A stretch of 64,000 nt of DNA from Pleomorphomonas sp. NRK KF1 (lineage in GTDB: Bacteria; Pseudomonadota; Alphaproteobacteria; Rhizobiales; Pleomorphomonadaceae). Location of the stretch: NCBI RefSeq assembly GCF_023721755.1, contig NZ_JAMDLH010000001.1:496001-560000 (forward strand), given 5' to 3'. The first letter of the stretch is position 1; each line of letters begins with the position of its first letter. The position numbers and the translations under genes are program-made. Positions 40,313 through 48,774 of this stretch are shown here, piece by piece. The notes under the pieces are model-generated. The model was not told the origin of the DNA. It searched no databases and saw only the letters and a program-made list of their open reading frames with translations.

Positions 40313-41674
40313 CTATTGCGTGTCCCGGTCGCTGTCGACGAGACCGAGACGCGTCATCTTGTCGTAGAGGGTCGATTTCGGAACTCGCAGCGCCTGGGCG
40401 GTCGGCCCGAGGCCGCCGCCGCTGCGCCTGAGAGCGTCGACGATCATCGCCCGCTCGAACGCCGCCACCGCCTCGGTCAGAGACAGCGGCTCCAGGGGCT
40501 GAGCCTCGGCAAACGGCGGGAATCCGGCTTCGATGCCAAGGACGCAGCGGTCGGCCACATTGCGCAGCTCGCGTACGTTGCCCGGCCAGTCGTAAGCCAT
40601 CAGCGTGCGCAGGCGGGAATCATCGAGCGCCGGCGCCGGCCGGCCGTGCACCACGGAAGCTTGCTCGGCGAAATGGGCGAACAGCAGCGGAATGTCCTCG
40701 CGCCGATCCCGGAGCGCCGGCAGCGCCAGCGAGGCCACGGCGAGCCGGTAGTAGAGGTCGGACCGGAAGCGCCCTTCGGCCGACATCTTGCCAAGGTCGC
40801 CCTTGACGGCTGCGACGATGCGGCAGTCGACGGGAACGGATGTGTTGGAGCCAAGCCGCTCCAGTGTTCGTTCCTGGAGGACGCGCAGGAGCTTGATCTG
40901 AACGCTGGTAGGCGTGGTCTCGACCTCGTCAAGAAACAGCGTGCCGCCGCTCGCGTGCTCGATCTTGCCGATGCGTCGCTTGGTCGCGCCGGTGAAGGCG
41001 CCGGCCTCATGGCCGAACAGCTCGCTTTCGACGAGGTGCTCGGGCAATCCGCCGCAATTGATCGCCACGAAGTTGCCCTTGCGACGAGAACTCTCGTCAT
41101 GAAGACAGCGAGCCACCAACTCCTTGCCGGTGCCGGTGTCGCCGCTGATCAGCACCGAGGCATTGGTGCTGGCGATATCGGCAATGACCCGGCGAAGTTT
41201 CACCATGGCCGGAGAGCGGCCGATGATGCGTCCCTCAAGGCGGCCGCCGTCGGTAAGCTTGTGGCGGAGGCGGCGAACCTCCAGCGCCAGCGCCCTTTTC
41301 TCGCGCGCCCGGCGAACCACGTCGACCAGATGCTCCGGAGAAAAGGGCTTCTCTATGAAATCATAGGCGCCCGAGCGCATCGCCTGAACGGCGAGCGAGA
41401 CATCTCCATGACCGGTGATCAGAATGACGGGCAAGTCGACGTCGGCCGCCTGCATGTCCTTGAGGAGCGACAGACCATCGCGGCCGGGCAGACGCACATC
41501 GGAGACGATGACGCCCGGCTGTGCCTCGGCAATCCGCCGCAACGCTTCCTCGACCGACCCCGTGCCGATGGTCGACATTCCCTCCAATTGAAGCGCTTGC
41601 TCGCAGCCGAGCAGCACGTCGGGGTCGTCCTCGACAATCATAACCCGCAGGTCGTCGATCGTAGCCTTCGTCAT
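40313..41674 (-). CDS. Sigma-54-dependent response regulator (DctD-like)
   Basis: A 453-residue NtrC-family regulator. Residues 1-120 are a receiver domain with phosphoacceptor Asp59 in VIVSDVRLPGRDG and Lys in FIEKPFS. The AAA+ domain has Walker A GDTGTGKE, the sigma-54 contact GAFTGA (GHEAGAFTGATKRR) and Walker B LFLDEVE. The C-terminal Fis-type HTH is VDALRRSGGGLGPTAQALRVPKSTLYDKM. The ATG at 41674 overlaps the sensor gene stop as ATGA; a longer frame to 42019 is shadow. It probably activates the adjacent carboxylate transporter from the palindromes at 45265-45311. Confidence 0.93.
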   Translation of the reverse strand: MTKATIDDLRVMIVEDDPDVLLGCEQALQLEGMSTIGTGSVEEALRRIAEAQPGVIVSDVRLPGRDGLSLLKDMQAADVDLPVILITGHGDVSLAVQAMRSGAYDFIEKPFSPEHLVDVVRRAREKRALALEVRRLRHKLTDGGRLEGRIIGRSPAMVKLRRVIADIASTNASVLISGDTGTGKELVARCLHDESSRRKGNFVAINCGGLPEHLVESELFGHEAGAFTGATKRRIGKIEHASGGTLFLDEVETTPTSVQIKLLRVLQERTLERLGSNTSVPVDCRIVAAVKGDLGKMSAEGRFRSDLYYRLAVASLALPALRDRREDIPLLFAHFAEQASVVHGRPAPALDDSRLRTLMAYDWPGNVRELRNVADRCVLGIEAGFPPFAEAQPLEPLSLTEAVAAFERAMIVDALRRSGGGLGPTAQALRVPKSTLYDKMTRLGLVDSDRDTQ

Positions 41675-43566
41675 GTCGCCTCCCTGGCGCCTACTGGAAC
41701 GGTCATCGAGAACACGGCGCCCCGCCCCTCCGCGTTGGAGGCGACAAGCTCGCCGCCGAAGTCGCGAATGATGCCGGCCGATATCGTCAGGCCCAGGCCG
41801 AGGCCTACGCCAGGCGCCTTGGTAGTGAAAAACGGCTCGAACATATGGGCGAGCCGTTCCGGCGGCAGGCCCGGTCCGCTGTCGCGGATATCGATCCGGG
41901 CAAAGTCCCCCTCGCGTCGGGCGGAGAGAACGATGCGCTGGTCCTCTTCGCCCTCCATGGCATCGACGGCATTGCCGATCAGGTTGAGCAACACCTGTTC
42001 GAAGCGGTTGGCGTCGCACCAGAGGTCGATATCGCCGCCGTCGATGTCGATCGTCACCGCCACGCCTCCACGCCTCAGGCGGTGGTTGAGCAGGAACAGC
42101 ACGTCGTCAACGAGTTTGCGCAGTCCGATGAGTTGCGGTTCGCCCGACGACTTGCGAGCAAACGTTTTGAGTTCGCCGGTCAGGTGGCCCATGCGCTCGA
42201 CAAGCGGACGGACGCGTTCGAGATTGCCACGGACGGTGCCGAGCTCGCCACGCTCCAGGAATTTCACGGCATTGCCGGATAGCGTCACCAGAGCTGCGAG
42301 CGGCTGATTGAGTTCGTGGGCGATGCCGGCCGAAAGCTGGCCAAGGCTTGCGAGCTTGCTGGCCTGCACGAGGCCGGACTGGGCATCGCGTAGTGTGCGC
42401 TCGGTTCGTTCGCGTTCCTCTACCTCACGCAGCAAGCGCTCGTTGGTCGCCGACAGCGCTGCTGTTCGGTCGGCCACCTCGCTTTCGAGGTGGTCGTGGG
42501 CCTGTTGCAACGCGGCACGCGCTGCCAGGATCTCGCGAAGATGCCGCCGCCGCTGGCGGTAGACTGCCAGAAGGCCAAGACACAGCAGACTGCCGAGACC
42601 GGCAAGCGCCGCCCAAAGGCGTGCGAGATCGTCCATCTCCGAGAGATCGGTGAAGACGGTCAAGGTCCAGGGCGTCTCGGGCATTGCCCGGCTCTCGGCG
42701 AGAAAAAGGCCCTGCGTCGAGAAGCCGCTATCCGAACCGGCGACGCCCGGCAGGCGGACAATCCGGGTGCCGCCGCCGAGATTGCGCAAGGTGGAGAGAC
42801 CGATCGGTGCGAGCGACCGATCGTTGTATTGCTGCGCCTCGGCAATCTCTCGCCGGGCCTTATCGTCGAGCGCCACCAAGGTTCCGTATTTCCAGGCGGG
42901 CACCGAAGAGAGCACGACGACGCCGTGCTCATCGCTTAGGATGGCGGGCGACTCCGCCGACGCCCAGGAGCGTTCGAGCTGCTCCAGGCTGACCTTTGCG
43001 ACGCTGAAGCCCAGGGTGTCATCGCCGCGAGCAATCGCGGTCGCCAGGAAGTAGCCGGGTTGGCGATTGGTGGTGCCGATGCCGTAGAAGCGCGTCACCC
43101 GGCCGACGCCGGCATTCTGATAGTATGGGCGATAGGAGAGATCGCGGCCGACGAAACTGTCCCACTTGTTCCAGTTGCTGGAAGCGATCACCCGGCCGGA
43201 CTTGTCGAGCAGGAACACGTCGAGCGTGCCGATGCGGTCGTTGAGCGCCTCGAGATAGCTGTCGGCGCGATAGCGCTGCATCGAGTCGTTGGGGTTGTCG
43301 AGCAGCGCGAGAATCGTGCCGTCGAGCGCCATCACATAAGGATAGCTCGCGTATTTGCCGACCTCGCGCTCGAAGCTGGCCGCATAGAGATCGAGCCGGT
43401 GGCCTGCGCTCGCGCGCGTCGCCGACAGCGACACCTCGAAGACGACGCGATAGGCGACGAAAGCGACGACGGCCGCGACGGTAATGGCGCCTGCCAGCGG
43501 AAGTGCCGCCGCGAGACGAAACGGCTTGCGTTTCGGCGAGATTCTGTCGGCTTCCTCGGCCACCAT
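41671..43566 (-). CDS. Sensor histidine kinase (DctB-like)
   Basis: A 631-residue membrane kinase. An N-terminal helix (LAGAITVAAVVAFVAYRVVF, about residues 22-42) and a second one (LWAALAGLGSLLCLGLLAVYR) enclose a periplasmic sensor region of about 270 residues with the PYVMALDGTILALLDNP and SFVGRDLSYRPYYQNAG pattern of DctB/dCache domains. A coiled coil leads to the HisKA motif ASLGQLSAGIAHELNQPLAAL and an HATPase domain (DANRFEQVLLNLIGNAVDAM; DSGPGLPPE; GVGLGLGLTISAGI). It should sense a periplasmic C4- or hydroxycarboxylate and phosphorylate the partner regulator. GGAGGAGCC precedes the ATG. Confidence 0.92.
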   Translation of the reverse strand: MVAEEADRISPKRKPFRLAAALPLAGAITVAAVVAFVAYRVVFEVSLSATRASAGHRLDLYAASFEREVGKYASYPYVMALDGTILALLDNPNDSMQRYRADSYLEALNDRIGTLDVFLLDKSGRVIASSNWNKWDSFVGRDLSYRPYYQNAGVGRVTRFYGIGTTNRQPGYFLATAIARGDDTLGFSVAKVSLEQLERSWASAESPAILSDEHGVVVLSSVPAWKYGTLVALDDKARREIAEAQQYNDRSLAPIGLSTLRNLGGGTRIVRLPGVAGSDSGFSTQGLFLAESRAMPETPWTLTVFTDLSEMDDLARLWAALAGLGSLLCLGLLAVYRQRRRHLREILAARAALQQAHDHLESEVADRTAALSATNERLLREVEERERTERTLRDAQSGLVQASKLASLGQLSAGIAHELNQPLAALVTLSGNAVKFLERGELGTVRGNLERVRPLVERMGHLTGELKTFARKSSGEPQLIGLRKLVDDVLFLLNHRLRRGGVAVTIDIDGGDIDLWCDANRFEQVLLNLIGNAVDAMEGEEDQRIVLSARREGDFARIDIRDSGPGLPPERLAHMFEPFFTTKAPGVGLGLGLTISAGIIRDFGGELVASNAEGRGAVFSMTVPVGAREAT

Positions 43567-43606
43567 GGCTCCTCCCGCCGGCTTCCATGTATCACCGATA
43601 GCGCAT

Positions 43607-43634
43607 GGCCGCCCGGCGGGAAAGCCGGACGGCC
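43607..43634 (-). terminator. Hairpin between carboxylate transporter and sensor kinase genes
   Basis: GGCCG-C-CCGGC (43607-43617) pairs with GCCGG-A-CGGCC (43624-43634), ten base pairs with one internal mismatch and the loop GGGAAA. It lies in the 90-base gap between two same-strand genes. No T-run follows on the minus strand, so partial attenuation of the two-component genes relative to the transporter is the likeliest role. Confidence 0.45.
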
Positions 43635-43656
43635 AACGCGTGCCGGTAGGCCGGGA

Positions 43657-44988
43657 TCAGGCGAAGATCTTCAGGAGGAAGACCGCCAGCACCACCATGG
43701 CGGCGCCGCCGATGCGGGTGGAGATCTGGGCGAAGGGCATCAGGCCCATGCGGTTCGACGCCGAGAGGATGGCGACGTCGCCGGTGCCACCAAGACCCGA
43801 ATGACAGCAGGTGACGATGGCCGCCTCGACCTCGTACATCTTGAGCAGCTTGCCGATGAACCAGCCCGACGACACCATGGCCAGCACCGTCGCGGCACAG
43901 ATGGCGAAGTAGGCCGGCGTGAAGGCGGCGATCAGGTCGTTCCAGGGAACGTAGAGCGTGCCGAGGCCGACCAGCAGCGGGAAGGTCATGTTGGTGGTCA
44001 TGAACTTGTACATCTGGTGGGCGCCGGTCTCCATCCGCTCGGGAATGAGCTTGGACACCTTGAGGACTGCCGCGCCGATGATCATCAGGATCGGACCGGG
44101 AATGCCGGTGAACGGCGACAGGAAGGCGCCGAGGATGAACATGGTGCAGGCCATCAGAAGACCGGCGCCCATCAGCGGCAGCTCGATCTTCTTCTCGACC
44201 GACATCTCCTTCAGAAGCTCGTTGTCATCGCCGGTCCGGACCAGAAGGCCGTTGCCGGAATACCGCGACTTCTTCTCGCCGATGCGCTTCAGAACACCGG
44301 AGGAGATGATGGCCACGACGTTGCCGATCAGGGCGGCCGGGATCAGCGAGGCGATCAGTTCCGGCTGCGCCGTGTCGAGGATCTCGGAATAGGCGAGCGA
44401 TAGCGGCAGGATGCCCTCGCCGATACCGCCGGCGACGATCGGCATGACGATGAAGAAGAAGGTGTGCTTGAACTCGTAGCCGAAAGCCATGCCGACGAGC
44501 CCGCCGGCCATGACCGCGGCGAACGTGCCGACGGCGAGCGGCACGAACATCTTGAGGAAGCCCTGGATCAGCACCTTTCGGTTCATGCCGAGCATGGAAC
44601 CGGTCACCAGACATGCGATGTAGAGGTAGAGGAAGTTCGACGTCTTCATCACCGCCTTGATGGCGTCCGACGTCGCCGGGTTCATGACCTGATAGCCGAG
44701 CATGGCCGACGGCACGAACAGGCAGAGGATGGCCGAGCCGCCAATGCTCTTCAGATAGGGAATGCGGCCGCCGATTTCGCCAAGCAGGAAGCCCATCACC
44801 ATGATGGCGGCAAAGCCGCCAATCATGTCGGCCGGCAGCTTGCCGATCACCGAGGCGCCGAAGACGACGCTGGCGATCGCAAGATAGAGTGGAAGCGGCA
44901 CCGGGCCGACCTTGTAGGCGGCGATGCGGGACAGAAGGCTGCCGCCCGTCTCCGCCGCGATCGCGTCGTTCTGCGTGATGTCCGTCAT
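43657..44988 (-). CDS. 2-hydroxycarboxylate transporter family symporter (citrate/malate type)
   Basis: A 443-residue polytopic membrane protein from the ATG at 44988, preceded by GGAGGAACGAAC. It shows 2HCT (CitS/CimH/MaeN) sequences: GFAAIMVMGFLLGEIGGRIPYLKSIGGSAILCLFVPSAMLGY, the reentrant loop GGIGEGILPLSLAYSEIL and the second loop CCHSGLGGTGDVAILSASNRMGLMPFAQISTRIGGA. GGxG in both loops is the family hallmark. It would import citrate, malate or a similar 2-hydroxyacid, usually with Na+ or H+. A sigma-54 promoter and paired palindromes lie upstream, and a DctB/DctD-like pair downstream on the same strand. Confidence 0.9.
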   Translation of the reverse strand: MTDITQNDAIAAETGGSLLSRIAAYKVGPVPLPLYLAIASVVFGASVIGKLPADMIGGFAAIMVMGFLLGEIGGRIPYLKSIGGSAILCLFVPSAMLGYQVMNPATSDAIKAVMKTSNFLYLYIACLVTGSMLGMNRKVLIQGFLKMFVPLAVGTFAAVMAGGLVGMAFGYEFKHTFFFIVMPIVAGGIGEGILPLSLAYSEILDTAQPELIASLIPAALIGNVVAIISSGVLKRIGEKKSRYSGNGLLVRTGDDNELLKEMSVEKKIELPLMGAGLLMACTMFILGAFLSPFTGIPGPILMIIGAAVLKVSKLIPERMETGAHQMYKFMTTNMTFPLLVGLGTLYVPWNDLIAAFTPAYFAICAATVLAMVSSGWFIGKLLKMYEVEAAIVTCCHSGLGGTGDVAILSASNRMGLMPFAQISTRIGGAAMVVLAVFLLKIFA

Positions 44989-45186
44989 GTTCGTTCCTCC
45001 TGCCCGGCGCATGTCGTTTTGCGGCGGACCTGTTCAGGGACTGTCCGGTCGTCCGGGACTGCCGGCGCCGGAATGGCTTCGGTCCGAGCTCTGCGGCCTC
45101 CAAAGCTCGCATTCGCCAACCGATATGCCCCGACCCTCCGTCCTCGTTCCCTCCTCGGAAGGCGGCCGTCGCATGCCGACTGAATG

Positions 45187-45201
45187 GCATCATGCGTGCC
45201 A
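45187..45201 (-). promoter_or_regulatory. Sigma-54 (-24/-12) promoter of the carboxylate transporter
   Basis: On the minus strand TGGCAC (45201-45196) is followed after five bases by ATGC (45190-45187). This matches the sigma-54 consensus TGGCAC-N5-TTGC with a perfect -24 element and the invariant GC at -12. It lies about 200 bases upstream of the transporter ATG and points to it. The rest of 45013-45491 also contains the palindromes at 45265-45311 and no gene. Confidence 0.72.
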
Positions 45202-45264
45202 ACCAGAGGCGCCGGCTAAGCGGTTGTTCTATCGATTTAATTTCTCAGTTGGACGAGCCACTGA

Positions 45265-45311
45265 TCCGGTTATCCGGACACGGGCTTTCGACGGTCGTCC
45301 GGAAAACCGGA
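45265..45311. promoter_or_regulatory. Paired TCCGG-N4-CCGGA palindromes, candidate upstream activator sites
   Basis: TCCGG-TTAT-CCGGA (45265-45278) and TCCGG-AAAA-CCGGA (45298-45311) have identical perfect arms. Their centres are 33 bases apart, about three helical turns, and they lie 64-124 bases upstream of the sigma-54 element. Tandem sites of this kind bind NtrC/DctD-type activators cooperatively. The adjacent DctD-like protein is the natural candidate. Confidence 0.65.
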
Positions 45312-45491
45312 CGGTCCGGAGAGAGGTAAGTAAGTGATAGTGCTGATTTTGTTGATGATTTCGCCGAGCTCTCTGAGACGATGTCGCTCCAATCCCGCTC
45401 AAGGGACTTACCTCCCCTTGAAACGATATGTAAGCTGGCTCAAACCGCCGGGCGGATGGATCGGCTCCGTCTGGGAAACAAGGAAACCGTC

Positions 45492-46544
45492 ATGAAGACG
45501 ATCAAGGGACCGGGCATTTTCCTGGCACAGTTCGTGGGGGGAGCCCCGCCTTTCGACAGCCTCGACGGGCTGGCGCATTGGGCCGCCGGGCTCGGTTACG
45601 TCGGGCTTCAACTCCCGACGACTGCCGGCCTGTTCGACCTTGAAAAGACGGCCACTTCGCAGACCTACGCTGACGAGCTGAAGGGGCGCCTTGCCGAGGC
45701 AGGTGTCGAGATCACCGAGCTTTCAACCCACATTCAGGGGCAGCTCGTCGCGGTCCACCCTGCCTATGACGAGTTGTTCGACGGCTTTGCCCCGGCGGTT
45801 GTCAGAGGAAACCCCGCCGCCCGCATCGAGTGGGCGACGCGTGACGTGAAGCTTGCCGCACAAGCATCGCGCCGGCTCGGGCTTGCGGCCCATGCCACCT
45901 TTTCAGGAGCGCTCGCCTGGCCCTTCATCTACCCTTGGCCACAGCGGCCGGGCGGTCTCGTCGAGGAAGCTTTCGCAGAACTGGGGCGGCGCTGGAAGCC
46001 GATCCTCGATGCCTATGAGGAGGTCGGCGTTGACGTCTGCTTCGAACTGCACCCAGGAGAGGATCTTCACGACGGAGCGACCTTCGAGCGCTTCCTGTCG
46101 GAGGTCGGCAACCACCCCCGCGCCAACATCCTCTACGATCCCTCGCATTTCGTGCTGCAGGCGCTGGACTACCTCGCCTTCCTGGACATCTACCACGAGC
46201 GGGTCAGGGCCTTCCACGTCAAGGACGCCGAGCTCAACCCATCGGGGCGTTCGGGCATCTATGGCGGCTACCAGTCATGGGTGGACCGGCCGGGCCGTTT
46301 CCGTTCGCTGGGCGACGGTCAGGTCGATTTCAAGGCCATCTTCTCGAAAATGGCGCAGTACGACTATCCCGGCTGGGCCGTGCTCGAATGGGAATGCGCG
46401 CTGAAGCATCCCGAGGACGGCGCCGCCGAGGGGGCGCCCTTCATCGCCGATCAGATCATCCGCGTCACCGAGCATGCCTTCGATGACTTTGCCCAGAGTG
46501 GCGTCGACGCTGCCACGAACCGCCGACTGCTCGGCATCGGTTGA
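45492..46544 (+). CDS. Sugar phosphate isomerase/epimerase-like TIM-barrel protein
   Basis: A 350-residue protein from the ATG at 45492 (MKTIKGPGIFLAQFVGGAPPFDSLDGLAHWAAGLGYVGLQLPT); an earlier in-frame ATG at 45381 gives an unlikely extension. Metal-site segments of the xylose isomerase-like barrel are visible: VDVCFELHPGEDLHDG, ILYDPSHFVLQ, AFHVKDAELNPSGR and WAVLEWECALK. Such enzymes isomerise or epimerise sugars or inositol derivatives. It precedes a Gfo/Idh/MocA oxidoreductase by nine bases, a common pairing in sugar or inositol catabolism. The substrate is unknown. Confidence 0.82.
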   Translation: MKTIKGPGIFLAQFVGGAPPFDSLDGLAHWAAGLGYVGLQLPTTAGLFDLEKTATSQTYADELKGRLAEAGVEITELSTHIQGQLVAVHPAYDELFDGFAPAVVRGNPAARIEWATRDVKLAAQASRRLGLAAHATFSGALAWPFIYPWPQRPGGLVEEAFAELGRRWKPILDAYEEVGVDVCFELHPGEDLHDGATFERFLSEVGNHPRANILYDPSHFVLQALDYLAFLDIYHERVRAFHVKDAELNPSGRSGIYGGYQSWVDRPGRFRSLGDGQVDFKAIFSKMAQYDYPGWAVLEWECALKHPEDGAAEGAPFIADQIIRVTEHAFDDFAQSGVDAATNRRLLGIG

Positions 46545-46553
46545 GGACAGGAC

Positions 46554-47684
46554 ATGAGCCAGACCCGCATCAAACTCGGCATGGTCGGTGGCGGCGCCAC
46601 CGCCTTCATCGGTGCGGTGCACCGCATCGCCATGCGCATGGACGACCGCTTCGAGCTGGTGGCCGGCGCGCTCGACGTCGATGCCGAGCGGGGCCGCGCC
46701 TTTGCCGCCACGTTGGGCATTGCCCCTGATCGCGCCTACGCCACCTACCAGGACCTGATCGACAAGGAGGCGCTACGCCCCGATCGCGTCGACGCGGTGG
46801 TGATCGTCACCCCCAACTTCCTGCATTTCCCCATAGCCAAGGCGGCGCTGGAAGCCGGCTTCGACGTCATCTGCGAAAAGCCGATGACCACCACGCTCGA
46901 AGACGCCGAGGCGCTGGCCGCGCTGGTCGAGAGCACAGGTCACCGCTTCTTCCTGACCCATACCTACACCGGCTATCCGATGGTGCGGCAGGCCCGCGAG
47001 ATGATCGCCGCCGGCGAGATCGGCAGGCTTCGTCGCGTCGAGGTGGAGTATCTCCAGGACTGGCTGGCCGCACCGGTCGAGAACACCGGCGCTGAGGGCG
47101 CCGTGTGGCGGACTGACCCCAAGAGGGCCGGCGCCGGCGGCGCCATCGGCGATGTCGGAACCCACGCCTGGAATCTCGCCGCCTTCGTCTCCGGCGAAGA
47201 GCCTACCCACCTTCTTGCCGAACTATCGACCTTGGTCGAGGGGCGTCGGGTTGACGACGACGCGGCCATCCTCCTGCGCTACGCCTCGGGCGCCAAGGGA
47301 TCGATCCTGGCGAGCCAGGTGCTGCCGGGCAACGGAAACAACGTGTCGTTCCGCATCTACGGCGACAAGGCCGGTCTCGAATGGTGGCAGGAAAAGCCGG
47401 AGGAGCTGTGGTTCACCCGGCTCGGCGAACCACGTCAGATGATCCGCCGCAACGGCGCCGGAGCGACAAACTCCGCAATCGCCGGCAGCCGCGTGCCGGC
47501 AGCTCACCCCGAGGGCTATCTCGAAGCGTTCGCCAACCTCTACCGCGACGCTGCCGACATCCTCTCGGGTAAGGCTGCGAGCACGGTGGTGCCCTCGGCC
47601 CTCGATGGCGTCAGTGGTTCGAAGTTCGTCGAGGCCTGCCTGAAATCCAACGCTGCCGGCAACACTTGGACAGAGGTCGGCTGA
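46554..47684 (+). CDS. Gfo/Idh/MocA-family oxidoreductase
   Basis: A 376-residue NAD(P)-dependent dehydrogenase. The Rossmann start is KLGMVGGGATAFIGAVHR, followed by VVIVTPNFLHFPIAKAALEAGFDVICEKPMTTTLEDAEAL, the family's conserved cofactor and EKP motif; Lys in EKP is usually catalytic. GGAGGAGGAIGDVGTHAWNLA-like sequence (here AGAGGAIGDVGTHAWNLAAF) contains the active-site Asp and His. GAGGACAGGAC precedes the ATG. It probably oxidises or reduces a sugar intermediate shared with the upstream isomerase. Confidence 0.88.
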   Translation: MSQTRIKLGMVGGGATAFIGAVHRIAMRMDDRFELVAGALDVDAERGRAFAATLGIAPDRAYATYQDLIDKEALRPDRVDAVVIVTPNFLHFPIAKAALEAGFDVICEKPMTTTLEDAEALAALVESTGHRFFLTHTYTGYPMVRQAREMIAAGEIGRLRRVEVEYLQDWLAAPVENTGAEGAVWRTDPKRAGAGGAIGDVGTHAWNLAAFVSGEEPTHLLAELSTLVEGRRVDDDAAILLRYASGAKGSILASQVLPGNGNNVSFRIYGDKAGLEWWQEKPEELWFTRLGEPRQMIRRNGAGATNSAIAGSRVPAAHPEGYLEAFANLYRDAADILSGKAASTVVPSALDGVSGSKFVEACLKSNAAGNTWTEVG

Positions 47685-47715
47685 ACGTCGTTGTCCAGTC
47701 AACTGTCGCGACATA

Positions 47716-47742
47716 AACAGGATCGACCCGTGCGATCCTGTT
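47716..47742 (+). terminator. Hairpin after the oxidoreductase gene
   Basis: AACAGGATCG (47716-47725) and CGATCCTGTT (47733-47742) form a perfect 10-base-pair stem with a 7-base loop in the 108-base gap before the nucleoside hydrolase gene. The tail GAAATCAAATTG is AT-rich but lacks a T-run. It may be a terminator, an attenuator or an operator. Confidence 0.45.
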
Positions 47743-47792
47743 GAAATCAAATTGATTGGCGGGTCTTAGAGGTTGCGCCAAAAGGAACTGCA

Positions 47793-48764
47793 ATGACCGA
47801 TACGGAGAAAAACCTCGTCATCTTCGATACAGATCCGGGGATCGACGACGCCATGGCGCTCTTGTTCCTGAAGGCTCAGTCCAGTCTGAAGCTTGCTGCC
47901 GTCACCACGGTGTTTGGCAATGCCGAAACCGAGGTCACGACCCGCAACGCACTTTATCTCACTCGGCGCTTCGGCATCGACGCGCCGGTCTACGCTGGTG
48001 CGACCCACCCCTTGTCCATCAAGCGCGGTCCGGCACCGGTGTTCATTCACGGTGAAGATGGGCTGGGTGATGCCGGGGCAACCCAAAGCTTCGAGGCTCG
48101 ACCGGCCGAGGGGCACGCGGCCGACCGGATGGTGGAGATCATCAAGGCCAATCCCGGCCGGGTGACCATTCTCGCCGTCGCGCCATTGACCAATCTCGCC
48201 CTCGCCCTCGACCGCGCCCCCAGCATTGCAACGCTGGTGAAGGACGTGGTGATCATGGGCGGCGCCTTCGCCTGGGGCGGCAGGCGCGGCAATGCGACGC
48301 CGGTGGCCGAGGCCAATGTCCACAACGACCCTCACGCTGCCGACAAGGTGTTTACGGCGGACTGGCCCGTGACCGCCATCGGCCTGGATGTCACCAGCCA
48401 CTGCGTGGCGACCCATGACGATGCGGCCCAACTGGCGTCCAGTGGCCAAGCAGGCCGTTTCCTTTGGGACATTTCGCGCGGCTACGAAGCACTCTACCGC
48501 CGTCGCAACCAAGTGGATGGGTGCTGCCTGCACGATGTGGCCGCCGCCGCCTACCTGGTCGCTCCGGAGTTGTTTGCGTTGCGCTCGGGGGCCGTGCGTG
48601 TCGTGACCGAGGGCATCGCCATCGGGCAGTCCATCCAGAAACTCGACGGGCATGCCTTCGGCCCCAGCGCTTGGGATGGTCACCCCTCGAAGCTGGTCGC
48701 CTCCGAAGCCAACTGCGCCGGAATCGTCGAGGCTTACAAGACAGCCATCCGCTCGCTCGGTTGA
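47793..48764 (+). CDS. Inosine-uridine-type nucleoside hydrolase
   Basis: A 323-residue protein with the calcium-binding fingerprint FDTDPGIDDAMALLF at residues about 11-25, diagnostic of nucleoside hydrolases that split ribonucleosides into base and ribose. Further matches are GLGDAGATQ, ILAVAPLTNLALAL, VVIMGGAFAWGGRRGNATPVAEANVHNDPHAADKVF and WPVTAIGLDVT. AAGGAA precedes the ATG. It is separated from the preceding gene by a hairpin but followed after ten bases by a glycerate kinase, so at least those two genes are co-transcribed. Confidence 0.9.
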   Translation: MTDTEKNLVIFDTDPGIDDAMALLFLKAQSSLKLAAVTTVFGNAETEVTTRNALYLTRRFGIDAPVYAGATHPLSIKRGPAPVFIHGEDGLGDAGATQSFEARPAEGHAADRMVEIIKANPGRVTILAVAPLTNLALALDRAPSIATLVKDVVIMGGAFAWGGRRGNATPVAEANVHNDPHAADKVFTADWPVTAIGLDVTSHCVATHDDAAQLASSGQAGRFLWDISRGYEALYRRRNQVDGCCLHDVAAAAYLVAPELFALRSGAVRVVTEGIAIGQSIQKLDGHAFGPSAWDGHPSKLVASEANCAGIVEAYKTAIRSLG

Positions 48765-48774
48765 GGAGATATCC

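Noticed and set aside
40316-42307. A 663-residue plus-strand open frame opposite the DctD-like gene.
   Set aside because: The minus strand carries Walker, GAFTGA and receiver motifs; the plus frame shows none.
43060-44403. A 447-residue plus-strand open frame rich in Asp, His, Gly and Arg.
   Set aside because: Antisense to the sensor kinase and symporter; composition is that of a shadow frame.
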